Positions 34,805 to 44,226 of a DNA stretch of 64,000 bases are shown in pieces; position 1 is the stretch's first letter; each line of letters opens with the position of its first letter. A program made the position numbers and the translations under genes. The DNA comes from Chloroflexota bacterium. GTDB lineage: Bacteria; Chloroflexota; Anaerolineae; Anaerolineales; Anaerolineaceae. The stretch spans positions 33,705-97,704 of the forward strand of contig JAKQFH010000012.1 of assembly GCA_029556265.1 (NCBI GenBank), in the 5' to 3' direction. A model generated the notes under the pieces. That model made no database searches, was not told the origin of the DNA, and worked only from the letters and a program-made list of their open reading frames with translations.

Positions 34805-36679
34805 ATGTCCCCTGAAAAACAAAACAAACCCTTCGGAACTTGGCCGTCCCCCATCACGCCGGAACTCATCGGCGGCAGCATCCGTTTCTCAGATGTCCAA
34901 TGGGCGCCGGGTTCAGGCCGCTTGGTCTGGTGCCAGTCCCTCAGCGGCAAAACCAGCCTGCTCACACAGCTTGGGTCGGACGCGCCTTATGAACTCAGCG
35001 CCGGCTTCAACCCTTCCGGTGGGGTTGGTTACGGCGGCGGCGAGTTTTGTGCTGGTCTTGATGGGGCGGTCTTCGCGGATAAAGACGGACGCCTATACTT
35101 TGCGCCCTACGGGCCAGGCAGCCCGCGTCCTCTAACCCCCGCTTTTGGCAGCAGCGCCAGCCCTAAGCTCTCTCCCGCGCAAGACCGCGTTTTGTTTGTG
35201 CATACGTACGAAGGGCGCGACGTTCTGGCACTTGTTCGCCTGGATGGACAAAGCTGGCCACGCGTGTTTGCCTCCGGTGCGGATTTTTATATGCAGCCAG
35301 CCTGGAGCCCAAACGGCAAAGCCGCCGCCTGGGTGGAATGGGACCACCCCAATATGCCCTGGGATGGAACGCGCCTGATGTTCGCGGCTCTGGATGAGGG
35401 CGGCGACGCGATCGCCGAAGCCCATCAGCTGGATGGCGGCAGCCTCATCCCCACTTTCCAGCCGGAGTTCTCTCCGGACGGGCGCTACCTCGCTTACCTG
35501 CGCAACCAGGGCGAATGGGACCAACTGGTGTTGTTTGACACGCACAGCGGAGAAAAACGCGTCCTTCTGGACGGCTTATCGCTGCTGCCGCCAGCCTGGG
35601 TGCAGGGTTCCCGCGCGATTGCCTGGGCTCAAAACAGCCTCTCCATTGTCTTTCTCGAAAACAGGCAGGCAAAGGTCTTCCTGCAGAAGGTAGACATTTC
35701 CACCGGCACAGCCCAGCCCATTGAGACCGACTCTTTTACCAATCTGGAGCAGCTCAGCCTTTCCGCCAGCGGAGCGCTTGCCCTCATCGCCCAGTCCCCC
35801 AGCCTGCCTGCCCGCATCATCATCTTGCAGGCAGGTCAGACGCGCGTGGCTGCCCGCAGCCGCGCCGACGACCTCTTCCCTGCCGACTTGCCGGTCGCGC
35901 GGGAAGTGGATTGGATTTCCTCTGACGGCGCGCGCGTGTATGGGACGTATTACGCCCCCGCCAATCGCAATTACACCGCGGAAGGCCTGCCCCCCATGGT
36001 CGTTTATATCCACGGCGGCCCGACTTCGGCTACGCGCATCGGATTTGACCTGGATACGTCGTTTTTCACCAGCCGTGGGTATGCTTATCTGGATGTGAAC
36101 TACCGCGGCAGCACCGGCTTCGGGCGCAGCTACCGCGAAGCGCTGCGGGGCAATTGGGGCAAATTGGACCTGCAAGACGCGGTGGAAGGCGCGCGGGCGG
36201 TCGTCAATATGGGTTTGGCAGACCCTTCCCGTTTGATTATCAAGGGAGGCAGCGCGGGTGGTTACACCGTCCTGAACGCGCTCATTCATTACCCGGGATT
36301 CTTCAAAGCCGGCTTGTGCTCTTACGGCGTCTCTAACCTGTTTACCCTCGAAATGGACACGCATAAATTTGAATCGCACTACAACGCCTCCCTGATTGGC
36401 AGCCTGCCGGAAGCAGCCCAGAAATATCACGACTTCTCTCCCATCTTCCACGCGGACAATATTCGCGACGCGTTGGCTGTCTTCCAGGGCGCGGATGATA
36501 AGGTCGTGCCCCAAAGTCAATCCGACAGCATTGTGGAAGCGCTAAAAGCCAACCGTGTGCCGCACATCTACCGCGTCTACCCGGGTGAAGGGCACGGCTT
36601 CCGGAAATCTGAGAGCATCATTGATTTTTACGGAACAATTGAACGCTTCCTCTTACAATATGTGATTTTTAGCTTATAA
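34805..36679 (+). CDS. S9 family peptidase (prolyl oligopeptidase / acylaminoacyl peptidase-like)
   Basis: A 624-residue serine peptidase acting on short peptides. An N-terminal seven-bladed TolB/WD40-like propeller (about 1-350; for example SPDGRYLAYLRNQGEWDQLVL) precedes an alpha/beta-hydrolase domain with the nucleophile in GGSAGG, the Asp in QGADDKVVP and the His in GEGHGF. HGGP (oxyanion) is seen in VVYIHGGPTS. No signal peptide, so probably cytoplasmic. AAAGGAG ribosome site. Usual length for the family. Confidence 0.93.
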   Translation: MSPEKQNKPFGTWPSPITPELIGGSIRFSDVQWAPGSGRLVWCQSLSGKTSLLTQLGSDAPYELSAGFNPSGGVGYGGGEFCAGLDGAVFADKDGRLYFAPYGPGSPRPLTPAFGSSASPKLSPAQDRVLFVHTYEGRDVLALVRLDGQSWPRVFASGADFYMQPAWSPNGKAAAWVEWDHPNMPWDGTRLMFAALDEGGDAIAEAHQLDGGSLIPTFQPEFSPDGRYLAYLRNQGEWDQLVLFDTHSGEKRVLLDGLSLLPPAWVQGSRAIAWAQNSLSIVFLENRQAKVFLQKVDISTGTAQPIETDSFTNLEQLSLSASGALALIAQSPSLPARIIILQAGQTRVAARSRADDLFPADLPVAREVDWISSDGARVYGTYYAPANRNYTAEGLPPMVVYIHGGPTSATRIGFDLDTSFFTSRGYAYLDVNYRGSTGFGRSYREALRGNWGKLDLQDAVEGARAVVNMGLADPSRLIIKGGSAGGYTVLNALIHYPGFFKAGLCSYGVSNLFTLEMDTHKFESHYNASLIGSLPEAAQKYHDFSPIFHADNIRDALAVFQGADDKVVPQSQSDSIVEALKANRVPHIYRVYPGEGHGFRKSESIIDFYGTIERFLLQYVIFSL

Positions 36680-36706
36680 ACCAAGGGAAAGGAATTTCAG
36701 ATTGTT

Positions 36707-37537
36707 ATGGTAATTAACGAATCTTTTATCCAGGCATCAGACGGCACCAGGCTTTATCTGCGCGAATGGGGCGACCCCTCTGGCGCGAATGCCATTATTG
36801 TCCTGCTGCACGGCGTGGGAGAGCACTGTCAACGCTATGAACACGTCGCCCGTCAGGCGTGTGAGCGCGGATTCTTTATGCTCGGCTACGACCGTCGGGG
36901 GCACGGGCGCTCGGAAGGCAAGCAGGGCCTGATTGGCTCCGTAGACCAGCTTGTCGCGGATTTCAGCCAGGTGATTGCGGTCGCCAGGGCAAAAAACCCC
37001 GCGCTGCCGATCTTCCTGTATGGGCACAGCATGGGCGCGCTGGGGGTGTTGTATTACGCTCTGCGCGAGAAGCCGCAGGTGAAAGGCATCATCGCCACCA
37101 GCCCGCCGCTGGATTCCAAAACCATATCCAAATCCAAAAAAATGATGGTGCGACTGCTGGACCCCATCCTGCCGAACCTGACCGTCCCCAGCGGATTGGA
37201 ACAGGCAGCCATATCGCGGGATCAGGCGGTTGTCGAAGCGTATAAAGCCGATCCGCTCGTGCACGATAAGGTCAGCGTGCGGCTTGGCGCTTACCTGAAC
37301 AGCGCGCCAGAGTACGTGATGGCGCACGCCAGCGAATGGACGCTTCCCCTGTACCTGGCGCACGGCAGCGCCGACCGCATCTGCCCCATCAGCGGTTCAG
37401 ACGCGTTTGTGAGCAAGCTTAGCCTGCCCGTCACCTACCAGCGCTGGGAAGGTCTTTATCATGAAACGCACAACGAGCCTGAAAAAGAGCTTGTGATTGG
37501 CACCATGTTGGACTGGGTTGAGAGCCAGCTGGCTTGA
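36707..37537 (+). CDS. Alpha/beta hydrolase (monoacylglycerol lipase-like, S33 family)
   Basis: A 276-residue hydrolase with oxyanion-loop motif LHGVGEHCQRYEHVA, nucleophile in GHSMG, Asp in HGSADRICP and His in GLYHETHNEPE, the full catalytic triad arrangement of monoacylglycerol lipase-like 'serine aminopeptidase S33' proteins. Likely hydrolyses carboxyl esters such as monoacylglycerols or lysophospholipids. It follows the S9 peptidase by 27 bp and ends at a strong terminator. Confidence 0.88.
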   Translation: MVINESFIQASDGTRLYLREWGDPSGANAIIVLLHGVGEHCQRYEHVARQACERGFFMLGYDRRGHGRSEGKQGLIGSVDQLVADFSQVIAVARAKNPALPIFLYGHSMGALGVLYYALREKPQVKGIIATSPPLDSKTISKSKKMMVRLLDPILPNLTVPSGLEQAAISRDQAVVEAYKADPLVHDKVSVRLGAYLNSAPEYVMAHASEWTLPLYLAHGSADRICPISGSDAFVSKLSLPVTYQRWEGLYHETHNEPEKELVIGTMLDWVESQLA

Positions 37538-37594
37538 GCGGTCTTCACGCTCATTCAAGAATTTTGCTCTATTTTCCAGAAAGCATTGCGGTTG

Positions 37595-37632
37595 AACACA
37601 GAACTCCCTCCTGAAAGGAGTTCTGTGTTTTT
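37595..37632 (+). terminator. Terminator after the alpha/beta hydrolase
   Basis: A perfect 13-bp stem AACACAGAACTCC/GGAGTTCTGTGTT (37595-37607 with 37617-37629) followed by further T residues. Confidence 0.88.
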
Positions 37633-37712
37633 GCATTATTAATGAAGAAAGTAACCGGGATGACGCGCGTTCTCAGGTAAGACAAAACTGCGCTGCGCTT
37701 AAATAAAAACAG

Positions 37713-37799
37713 CGGAGAGGGCGGGATTCGAACCCGCGATACCTCGTCGGTATACTCGCTTTCCAAGCGAGCGCACTAGGCCAGCTATGCGACCTCTCC
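37713..37799 (-). tRNA. tRNA-Ser (anticodon GGA)
   Basis: Acceptor GGAGAGG pairs with CCTCTCC. Anticodon stem CTCGC/GCGAG with loop TTGGAAA gives anticodon GGA. A long variable arm (TATACCGACGAGGTATC) marks a class II tRNA, and the T-arm GCGGG TTCGAAT CCCGC is intact. Discriminator G; CCA not encoded. Confidence 0.95.
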
Positions 37800-37813
37800 A
37801 CAAGCAGAGCCGA

Positions 37814-37844
37814 ATTATACCAGAAAATTCTGCGGAAACCGCAA
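37814..37844 (-). promoter_or_regulatory. Promoter of the tRNA-Ser gene
   Basis: Minus-strand perfect TATAAT (37819-37814) 14 bp before the tRNA; the best -35 candidate, TTGCGG (37844-37839), is 19 bp away, so the -35 assignment is weak. Confidence 0.5.
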
Positions 37845-37940
37845 GGTGTTTTCCGGATTTCGCGCTCTCAAAATAACCCGAAAATCATCTCTCCCGCCCA
37901 GGTTCCAGGCGGTCCTTCAGGTCAGCAACCTTTCCAACCA

Positions 37941-38747
37941 TCACAGAAACATATCAACCACTTCACCAATGGCGTTGCGATGGTTGCTTCTGCGCGTGAT
38001 GTAATCCGCCGCGGCTTTCGCGTCTTCGCTGGCATTGCGCACAGCAATTCCAAGCCCCGCTTTTTTTATCATCTCCACATCGTTGGAAAAATTCCCAACC
38101 GCGATAATATCCTCGCTGGGAATACGCAGCCGCTGAGCGAGAAAGCTGACAGCATGCCATTTGGTAATTCCATGTTGGAGGACGTCATAATAATGCGGTT
38201 GGGAATGCATCGTATACAGGTTCAGCTGTTCGCGCTCAATCAGCCGGTCCAGGGCAGCCCTGGAAGGATAGCCATACACGCAAAAGCTGTCAATTTCGGT
38301 TAGCGGCGCTTCGGATGGCTCACGAATAATCACGGGTTGATAATTCGCGTAGCGGGCAAACGCCTCCACGCTCTCATCCCACAGCGTCGCGCCCCAAAAG
38401 CGCCCGGCTTTGATGTGCAGAAGTCTCTTTTTCCGGAGAAAGTAGTCCACCACGATTTCCGCTTCACGTGGGTCCAGGCATTCATGCAGCAAAACCTCTC
38501 CCGTCGCCAGGTGAGTGATTTTCGCGCCAGTATCTACAATGAGATAGTCGGCATAAGGGAAATGCTCTGCCAATGGATACATTTCAAATTCGCTTCTGCC
38601 GGTGACAAAGCAAATTTGGGCGCCCTTCTCGCGTGCCAGTCGAAGGCTGTTTATTGTGGCTTCGCTTATCTCACCATGATTATTCACGGTGGTGCCGTCC
38701 ATATCCAGCGCCAGAAGCTTAGCATGGTTCTGAGAGGTTCCGCTCAC
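37941..38747 (-). CDS. Cof-type HAD-superfamily sugar phosphatase
   Basis: A 268-residue hydrolase of the haloacid dehalogenase superfamily, class IIB (Cof type), which dephosphorylates sugar phosphates or similar metabolites. Motif I is LLALDMDGTTVN (two Asp), motif II the Thr in FVTGRS, motif III a Lys in the ITKWHAV segment and motif IV VGNFSNDVEMIKKAG, in which NFSND replaces the usual GDxxND: one acidic residue is retained. GTG at 38747, just past the previous stop and preceded by GGAG, is chosen; a GTG-less ATG at 38774 would lie inside the preceding gene. Last gene of a four-gene operon. Confidence 0.8.
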   Translation of the reverse strand: MSGTSQNHAKLLALDMDGTTVNNHGEISEATINSLRLAREKGAQICFVTGRSEFEMYPLAEHFPYADYLIVDTGAKITHLATGEVLLHECLDPREAEIVVDYFLRKKRLLHIKAGRFWGATLWDESVEAFARYANYQPVIIREPSEAPLTEIDSFCVYGYPSRAALDRLIEREQLNLYTMHSQPHYYDVLQHGITKWHAVSFLAQRLRIPSEDIIAVGNFSNDVEMIKKAGLGIAVRNASEDAKAAADYITRRSNHRNAIGEVVDMFL

Positions 38748-38748
38748 A

Positions 38749-39564
38749 TCACTCCAGGGTCTCTCGGAAGGCAAACACCAATTTCATGAATTCTTTCACG
38801 CGTTCCACATCCACCGGATTGAACAGTTTTCCGTCAACTTTGAAAGTTGTCGCCACCACCGCGCCGTCACAAATCCGGAGTTTGTCCACGATTGTGTCTT
38901 TGGTGCAGCCGGTATTCGGGAAAACCACCGTCTCGGGAACCGCTTCTTTAACCAGCGCGAGCAGCTCATTCCCCACGCCTGTGCCTGCCGCGGAGCCAGA
39001 AACACACAGAGCGTCTGGGGATGCCTTAAATACCAGCGAACGGGCGATCGCGGCCAGGTTGCGCGTGTCCAGATTGATATCAGATTCGGGGTTCAGGAAG
39101 TAGAGCAGTTTAAGCTCGTCCAGGCGCAGAGCGCTTTTTCGGCGCAGGAGTTCGGAAAGCTGGTTGTCATAGAAACCGCCATCCCCCACGTAAACGCCGG
39201 AAAAAGTGCCCCTGGCAAAAGAGGCGTCTACTGCCGCAGCCAGCTCGATGGTTGCCAGTCCGTCAGAAATGCAGTCTACCCCATAAGGCACGCGAATGTC
39301 ATTCATCAGTTCGCCAATGACGCGCGCCATCGCGCTGGGGGTCACAAAACTCATCCGACGCTGATAGGGCAAACTGAATTCATTGGAGAAGATGATGCCG
39401 TCAACGCCGCCATCCTGAATCGCGTGCAAGTCCGCGCGCGCCAGCGCGACGACGCGGCGCATACTGTCCTTTTCCTTGAATAGTGGATCACCCGGCAGGG
39501 GCTGCATGTGCAGCATTGAGATGATGGGTTTTTTCACTTTAAACAATGCTTCAGTCCAGAACAT
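38749..39564 (-). CDS. BtpA/SgcQ family TIM-barrel protein
   Basis: A 271-residue protein of the BtpA family (BtpA of cyanobacteria affects photosystem I; SgcQ lies in a sugar operon of E. coli). Typical sequence is PIISMLHMQPLPGDPLF at the start, then GGVDGIIFSNEFSLPY, VPYGVDCISDGLATIELA and the loop VSGSAAGTGV followed by VFPNTGCTKDTI. The fold suggests a sugar-phosphate binding barrel. Start at 39564 has GGAG; a longer frame to 39630 has no similarity. Its place between NagB-like and HAD genes supports a role in sugar-phosphate metabolism. Biochemical activity is not known for the family. Confidence 0.85.
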   Translation of the reverse strand: MFWTEALFKVKKPIISMLHMQPLPGDPLFKEKDSMRRVVALARADLHAIQDGGVDGIIFSNEFSLPYQRRMSFVTPSAMARVIGELMNDIRVPYGVDCISDGLATIELAAAVDASFARGTFSGVYVGDGGFYDNQLSELLRRKSALRLDELKLLYFLNPESDINLDTRNLAAIARSLVFKASPDALCVSGSAAGTGVGNELLALVKEAVPETVVFPNTGCTKDTIVDKLRICDGAVVATTFKVDGKLFNPVDVERVKEFMKLVFAFRETLE

Positions 39565-39590
39565 ATTTACTCCTTTCAACCAGAAAAGAA

Positions 39591-39617
39591 CTGCGTCCTG
39601 ACGAAAACAGGACGCAG
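39591..39617 (-). terminator. Intercistronic hairpin in the NagB-like/BtpA operon
   Basis: Perfect 10-bp stem CTGCGTCCTG/CAGGACGCAG with a 7-base loop in the 65-bp gap. On the minus strand it is followed by TTCTTTTCT: a weak terminator or an mRNA-stability element. Confidence 0.5.
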
Positions 39618-39629
39618 TTTGAGAATCCA

Positions 39630-40517
39630 CTACCAGCCTCGGATTGGATGTGACATCGGATGATCCGCGGTGTTGCGGTCACAAATCAAGGTGACTTCGG
39701 GGATATACTTTGCCATCAGGGTTACAGGGTATTCAAGGGTAGGCTCGCTAAAAAGCGCCACGCGCACCACGGTTTGCTTCCAGGCGCCAGTGGTAACCAT
39801 CAGCACCGCGCGTTTGGCAGAAAGCATTGCCTTGAAACCCAGCGTTACCGACCTGGGTGGAACGCGGTCATAGCAGGCGCCAAAGGTGCGATGAGACAGC
39901 GCCACAATCGTGTCGTCCGTCAGGTTCACAATGCGCGTCTTGGAACGGGCAAACTCTTCGATGCTTATCCGGTGGGTATAAAGCCGGGGGGCTTCACAAA
40001 AAGCGATCAAGCCTTTCGCGCCAACACCCGCCCAAATGGTATCCACTCCGCCCATTTCCTCAATCAGGTTATCAAGCGCGTCCAGGTCATTAATCCGCGG
40101 CCAATGGCGCTGCTCAAGGGGAACGTTCAGTTCCGGGTCAATTCGGCCGTAGAAAGCGGCATTCATGGTGCCTTCCAGGCTTTCGTAGGTATCCGCGACA
40201 GGGTACGGACGCCCTTCCCAATCCAGGAATTCGTCCATATGAAAGACGTGCAGGTTCCGCATGCTGATGCGTTCCCGGTTGACGCGCTCAATCAGCACAT
40301 CATACTCATCTGTCGGGCCAGCCGGCAGCACCCATTTGGTGATCCTGCCCAAACGGTTGTTTTCCACGATTTCGTCCGCCATCATATTCCCGATGAGGTG
40401 CATCGCGGTTGGTCGGTCTTCCTTAATAACCAGGTTGATTTTACGATCCGGATGGTCCTGCAGCTGCTCAACCGGCAGGCTGCACCAATAATATAGTTGC
40501 TCGCGGGTGATATCCAT
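39630..40517 (-). CDS. NagB-family protein lacking canonical catalytic residues
   Basis: A 295-residue protein of the glucosamine-6-phosphate deaminase family. The N-terminal phosphate-binding and aldose regions are recognisable (VLPAGPTDEYDVLI; FHMDEFLDW with Asp95 matching the enolising Asp72 of E. coli NagB). The region equal to NagB GVGxDGHIAFNEP reads GVGAKGLIAFCEAP: Lys168 replaces catalytic Asp141 and Leu170 replaces His143, while Glu175 matches Glu148. The ring-opening relay is therefore broken, so a different substrate or reaction is likely. It is 2 bp downstream of the FrlC-like gene and shares the operon with BtpA-like and HAD genes. Possible substrate: an Amadori-derived sugar phosphate (inference). 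Confidence 0.8.
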   Translation of the reverse strand: MDITREQLYYWCSLPVEQLQDHPDRKINLVIKEDRPTAMHLIGNMMADEIVENNRLGRITKWVLPAGPTDEYDVLIERVNRERISMRNLHVFHMDEFLDWEGRPYPVADTYESLEGTMNAAFYGRIDPELNVPLEQRHWPRINDLDALDNLIEEMGGVDTIWAGVGAKGLIAFCEAPRLYTHRISIEEFARSKTRIVNLTDDTIVALSHRTFGACYDRVPPRSVTLGFKAMLSAKRAVLMVTTGAWKQTVVRVALFSEPTLEYPVTLMAKYIPEVTLICDRNTADHPMSHPIRGW

Positions 40518-40519
40518 GG

Positions 40520-41344
40520 CTATGCCTCATCCAACAACGCTTTGATAATCGCGTAACCGCGCGCCGTGGCGTACTCGGGTTCTGTCTGATACCTGGTGAA
40601 AAGTTCCAGCGAGAGGTATCCGTCGTAGCCAACTTCTTTCAGGGTGCGCACAATGCCGGGAAAATCCATCTGACCATCCCCAGGGATCAGGTGGTCTTCG
40701 CTGTCAATCATAGCGTCAATGAAATGGATATGGCGGACGTCTTTACCGCATTTGTTGAAGTACTCCACCATCGGTTCGCGAGAGAGGAGCGGGCAAGCCA
40801 GATCCAGCATGCCTTTCACCATGGGTGAGTTGACCGCCTGGATTGCCCAATACAGGTCATCCGAAGTAACCAGGATGGTGCCTTCATTCGGGGTAACCGG
40901 TTCAAGAATTATCATCTGACTGATTTTTTCGGCATGCTCAGCCAGAATCTGCATGTTTTCAATGAAAAGACGGCGGACATCAGCTTCCAAGCGGCCGTAG
41001 CCAGGATGGTTGCAGGCAAACATGCAGTATTGGGAGCCTATCAGTTTGGCAGCGTCCAAAGTGCGCTTAAAGTATTCCAGGCTTTCCCGGTTCAGTTCCG
41101 GGTCATCAAAAACAAGGCTGTAGGGCGAGCCGGTATTCTCGGGGGCGTAGCTGACAATCGGCAGTTGGTAGCGCTCGGATAGGCCGCGGATTTTCTTTCC
41201 GCCGTCGCGCAAAATATCCGGCGCGTAGGCGTGCGGGCGGAAACCGCCAATTTCAATCGCGTCATAATGATACTTGGCTGCCAATTCAAATGATTTTTCA
41301 AGTGGGTATCGGGAAATTCCTGCGGTAAATAAACTGATTTTCAT
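40520..41344 (-). CDS. FrlC-like sugar phosphate isomerase/epimerase
   Basis: A 274-residue xylose-isomerase-like TIM barrel close to FrlC, the fructoselysine 3-epimerase. Shared features include KISLFTAGISRYPLEKSFELA at the start (shown here in part), the RPHAYAPD motif, SYAPENTGSPY, and metal ligands in ILEPVTPNE (Glu), MLDLACP (Asp), HIHFID (His) and SLELF (Glu). It is one of three such paralogues in the island (with 49592-50410 and 55688-56542). It heads the minus operon towards NagB-like, BtpA-like and HAD genes and has an AAGGAG ribosome site. Its substrate may be the C3 epimer of another Amadori compound. Confidence 0.85.
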   Translation of the reverse strand: MKISLFTAGISRYPLEKSFELAAKYHYDAIEIGGFRPHAYAPDILRDGGKKIRGLSERYQLPIVSYAPENTGSPYSLVFDDPELNRESLEYFKRTLDAAKLIGSQYCMFACNHPGYGRLEADVRRLFIENMQILAEHAEKISQMIILEPVTPNEGTILVTSDDLYWAIQAVNSPMVKGMLDLACPLLSREPMVEYFNKCGKDVRHIHFIDAMIDSEDHLIPGDGQMDFPGIVRTLKEVGYDGYLSLELFTRYQTEPEYATARGYAIIKALLDEA

Positions 41345-41441
41345 TGATTGCTCCTTTTTATAATTTTCTACGCGCCCAATTTTGGTCGTGTTTCATCTTA
41401 TGCCAACCTTCTGGTTATATCGCCGAAAGTTGATATCTTCC

Positions 41442-41453
41442 CTGTAATTACAG
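41442..41453. promoter_or_regulatory. Perfect palindrome, candidate operator
   Basis: CTGTAATTACAG, a perfect 12-bp dyad between the two divergent transcription units; suitable for a dimeric GntR-type regulator. Confidence 0.35.
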
Positions 41454-41467
41454 ATAACTTGCTGCAT

Positions 41468-41481
41468 ATAGTTTACCACAT
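41468..41481. promoter_or_regulatory. Operator-like site (copy C)
   Basis: ATAGTTTACCACAT matches 11 of 14 positions of the near-palindrome at 41514-41527 and lies where the minus-strand promoter of the FrlC-like operon is expected. Confidence 0.35.
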
Positions 41482-41507
41482 TTGCCGGTTTTTCAATAGA
41501 TAAGCTA

Positions 41508-41537
41508 TTGACAATATTGTACCATATGGATTAGAAT
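41508..41537 (+). promoter_or_regulatory. Promoter of the frlA operon
   Basis: Perfect -35 TTGACA (41508-41513), 18-bp spacer, -10 TAGAAT (41532-41537, five of six). The spacer is almost filled by the operator-like site at 41514-41527. Confidence 0.7.
41514..41527. promoter_or_regulatory. Operator-like site (copy A)
   Basis: ATATTGTACCATAT: 12 of 14 positions are symmetric, and it lies between the -35 and -10 of the frlA promoter. The core TACCATAT recurs in the spacer of the promoter at 56587-56615. Repression by a GntR/UTRA regulator is inferred. Confidence 0.5.
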
Positions 41538-41773
41538 AGGGAATATGCTTGTAATTAAAGTTTGTCCACGGCTTATAAGCTGCAAAATAACCGGAATTGC
41601 TTCTTAGCAGACCTACGATGAAGAATCCTGCGTTTATTGCCCTCTGCCCAAAATACAAGAAGTCCGTTCCAAGCGTCACGCCCCATCCTTATGGATTGTC
41701 ATTACGGCAATCAAGTACATCGGTTAGCCGCAATTTTTTCAAAAATCACAAATTTTAAGAAAGGATTTCATAA

Positions 41774-43159
<1,386 letters not shown>

Positions 43160-43203
43160 TCTGTCTAAGCTCAAGAACCTGTAAGTAAACCGATGTAGTC
43201 CTC

Positions 43204-43248
43204 GGGGGCATGGGAAGCGCAAGCGCCGAACATGCCCCCTTAATTTTC
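43204..43248 (+). terminator. Intercistronic terminator-like hairpin after frlA
   Basis: GGGGGCATG (43204-43212) pairs with CATGCCCCC (43231-43239), with an inner GCGCAAGCGC hairpin, and is followed by TTAATTTT. It probably makes frlA mRNA more abundant than the downstream genes. Confidence 0.65.
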
Positions 43249-43272
43249 AGAGAAAACAAGAAAGAAGGAAGA

Positions 43273-44178
43273 ATGGCTCATTATTTTCAAAACCTGGTTA
43301 CAGAACTGATTACCCCCTTCAATGACGACGGCAGCGTTGATCACGAAACCCTGGCTGGAATTGTTGACTTCCAGATAAAAAATGGCGTTCGACATTTCTT
43401 CGTGAACGGACTGGGCGGCGAAAGCCACCTGCTCAGCTTCCAGGAACGTCAGGACGTCCTGCGGACCGTGTCCTCCCGCTGCACCGACGGCGCGAAAACC
43501 ATGGCGTGCGTTTTCGTCTCAACGGTCCAGGAAGGCAAGGAGCTGATGGATATGTATGCTGATGTCAAGCACGACGCGATCTGCCTCACCGCTCCGGCGT
43601 TCTTCCCCTACAACGAGCAAGCCCTGTATACCTTCACTTCCGAACTCCTGGAATATGCCAAGGAACCCAGTTACATCTACAACTGCGTCCAGATGGGAAC
43701 TCTCTACTCTCCTGAGCTGCTCACAAGGCTTTGGAAAGACCACAGCAACCTCTATGGCTATAAAAACGCCACACGCGATATTGTGCATTATATGCAGTGC
43801 CTCATGCGTATCGACGCGACCAAATTTGACTTCTTAGACGGCTGCGACGCGACTATCGCCCCGACTATGCTGGTTGGCGGCGTCGGCTGTGTTTCTTTCA
43901 TGGGCGTTCCCTTCCCCAAAGAAACCAAAGCCATCTGCGATTACGCCCTTGCCGGCAACACCGAGAAAGCCATGCAAGCTCAGTACCGGATTCTGGAGCT
44001 GCGCAACATTCTCAAGAAATCTCCCTTCAATGCCGCGTACATGCTGGCGATGGAACTCACCGGCGGCCCAGTCGCCCGCAACACCCGCATGGTGCCCGAA
44101 ATGGCGCTGGTATCCGACGCGGTCCGCAAAGAACTGTTCGAGACTTACGCCCGCCATCAGGCTGAGCCGTTGGAATAA
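43273..44178 (+). CDS. DapA/NanA-family aldolase or lyase
   Basis: A 301-residue (beta/alpha)8 enzyme of the dihydrodipicolinate synthase/N-acetylneuraminate lyase family. The Schiff-base Lys is Lys164 in LYGYKNATRD, and the assisting Tyr is Tyr136 in YIYNCVQMGT. The substrate-carboxylate loop GLGGES corresponds to the usual GG(T/S)GE with changes, and Cys/Met in place of the usual Asn-x-Pro (YNCVQM instead of YNxP) is unusual. Such enzymes cleave 2-keto-3-deoxy sugar acids or condense pyruvate with aldehydes. Together with the PfkB kinase at 45356 this suggests a keto-deoxy sugar route. The start at 43273 has an AAGGAAG site; the longer frame reaches into the hairpin. Confidence 0.85.
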   Translation: MAHYFQNLVTELITPFNDDGSVDHETLAGIVDFQIKNGVRHFFVNGLGGESHLLSFQERQDVLRTVSSRCTDGAKTMACVFVSTVQEGKELMDMYADVKHDAICLTAPAFFPYNEQALYTFTSELLEYAKEPSYIYNCVQMGTLYSPELLTRLWKDHSNLYGYKNATRDIVHYMQCLMRIDATKFDFLDGCDATIAPTMLVGGVGCVSFMGVPFPKETKAICDYALAGNTEKAMQAQYRILELRNILKKSPFNAAYMLAMELTGGPVARNTRMVPEMALVSDAVRKELFETYARHQAEPLE

Positions 44179-44226
44179 AAATCCGGTGGATGCAATCCAC
44201 CGCGGTTTACAGAAAAGAAAGTGAAA

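Larger units (their letters stand above)
41345..41773. other. Divergent control region of the fructosamine island
   Basis: 429 bp between the FrlC-like gene (minus) and frlA (plus). It contains a strong plus promoter (41508-41537), two copies of a 14-bp operator-like motif (41468-41481 and 41514-41527) and a perfect 12-bp palindrome (41442-41453). The frlA leader downstream of the promoter is about 230 nt. A 68-codon minus frame here has no ribosome site or similarity. Confidence 0.6.

Noticed and set aside
41473..41679. Small minus-strand frame in the divergent control region
   Set aside because: No ribosome site, overlaps the strong plus promoter and operator-like sites, and has no similarity.
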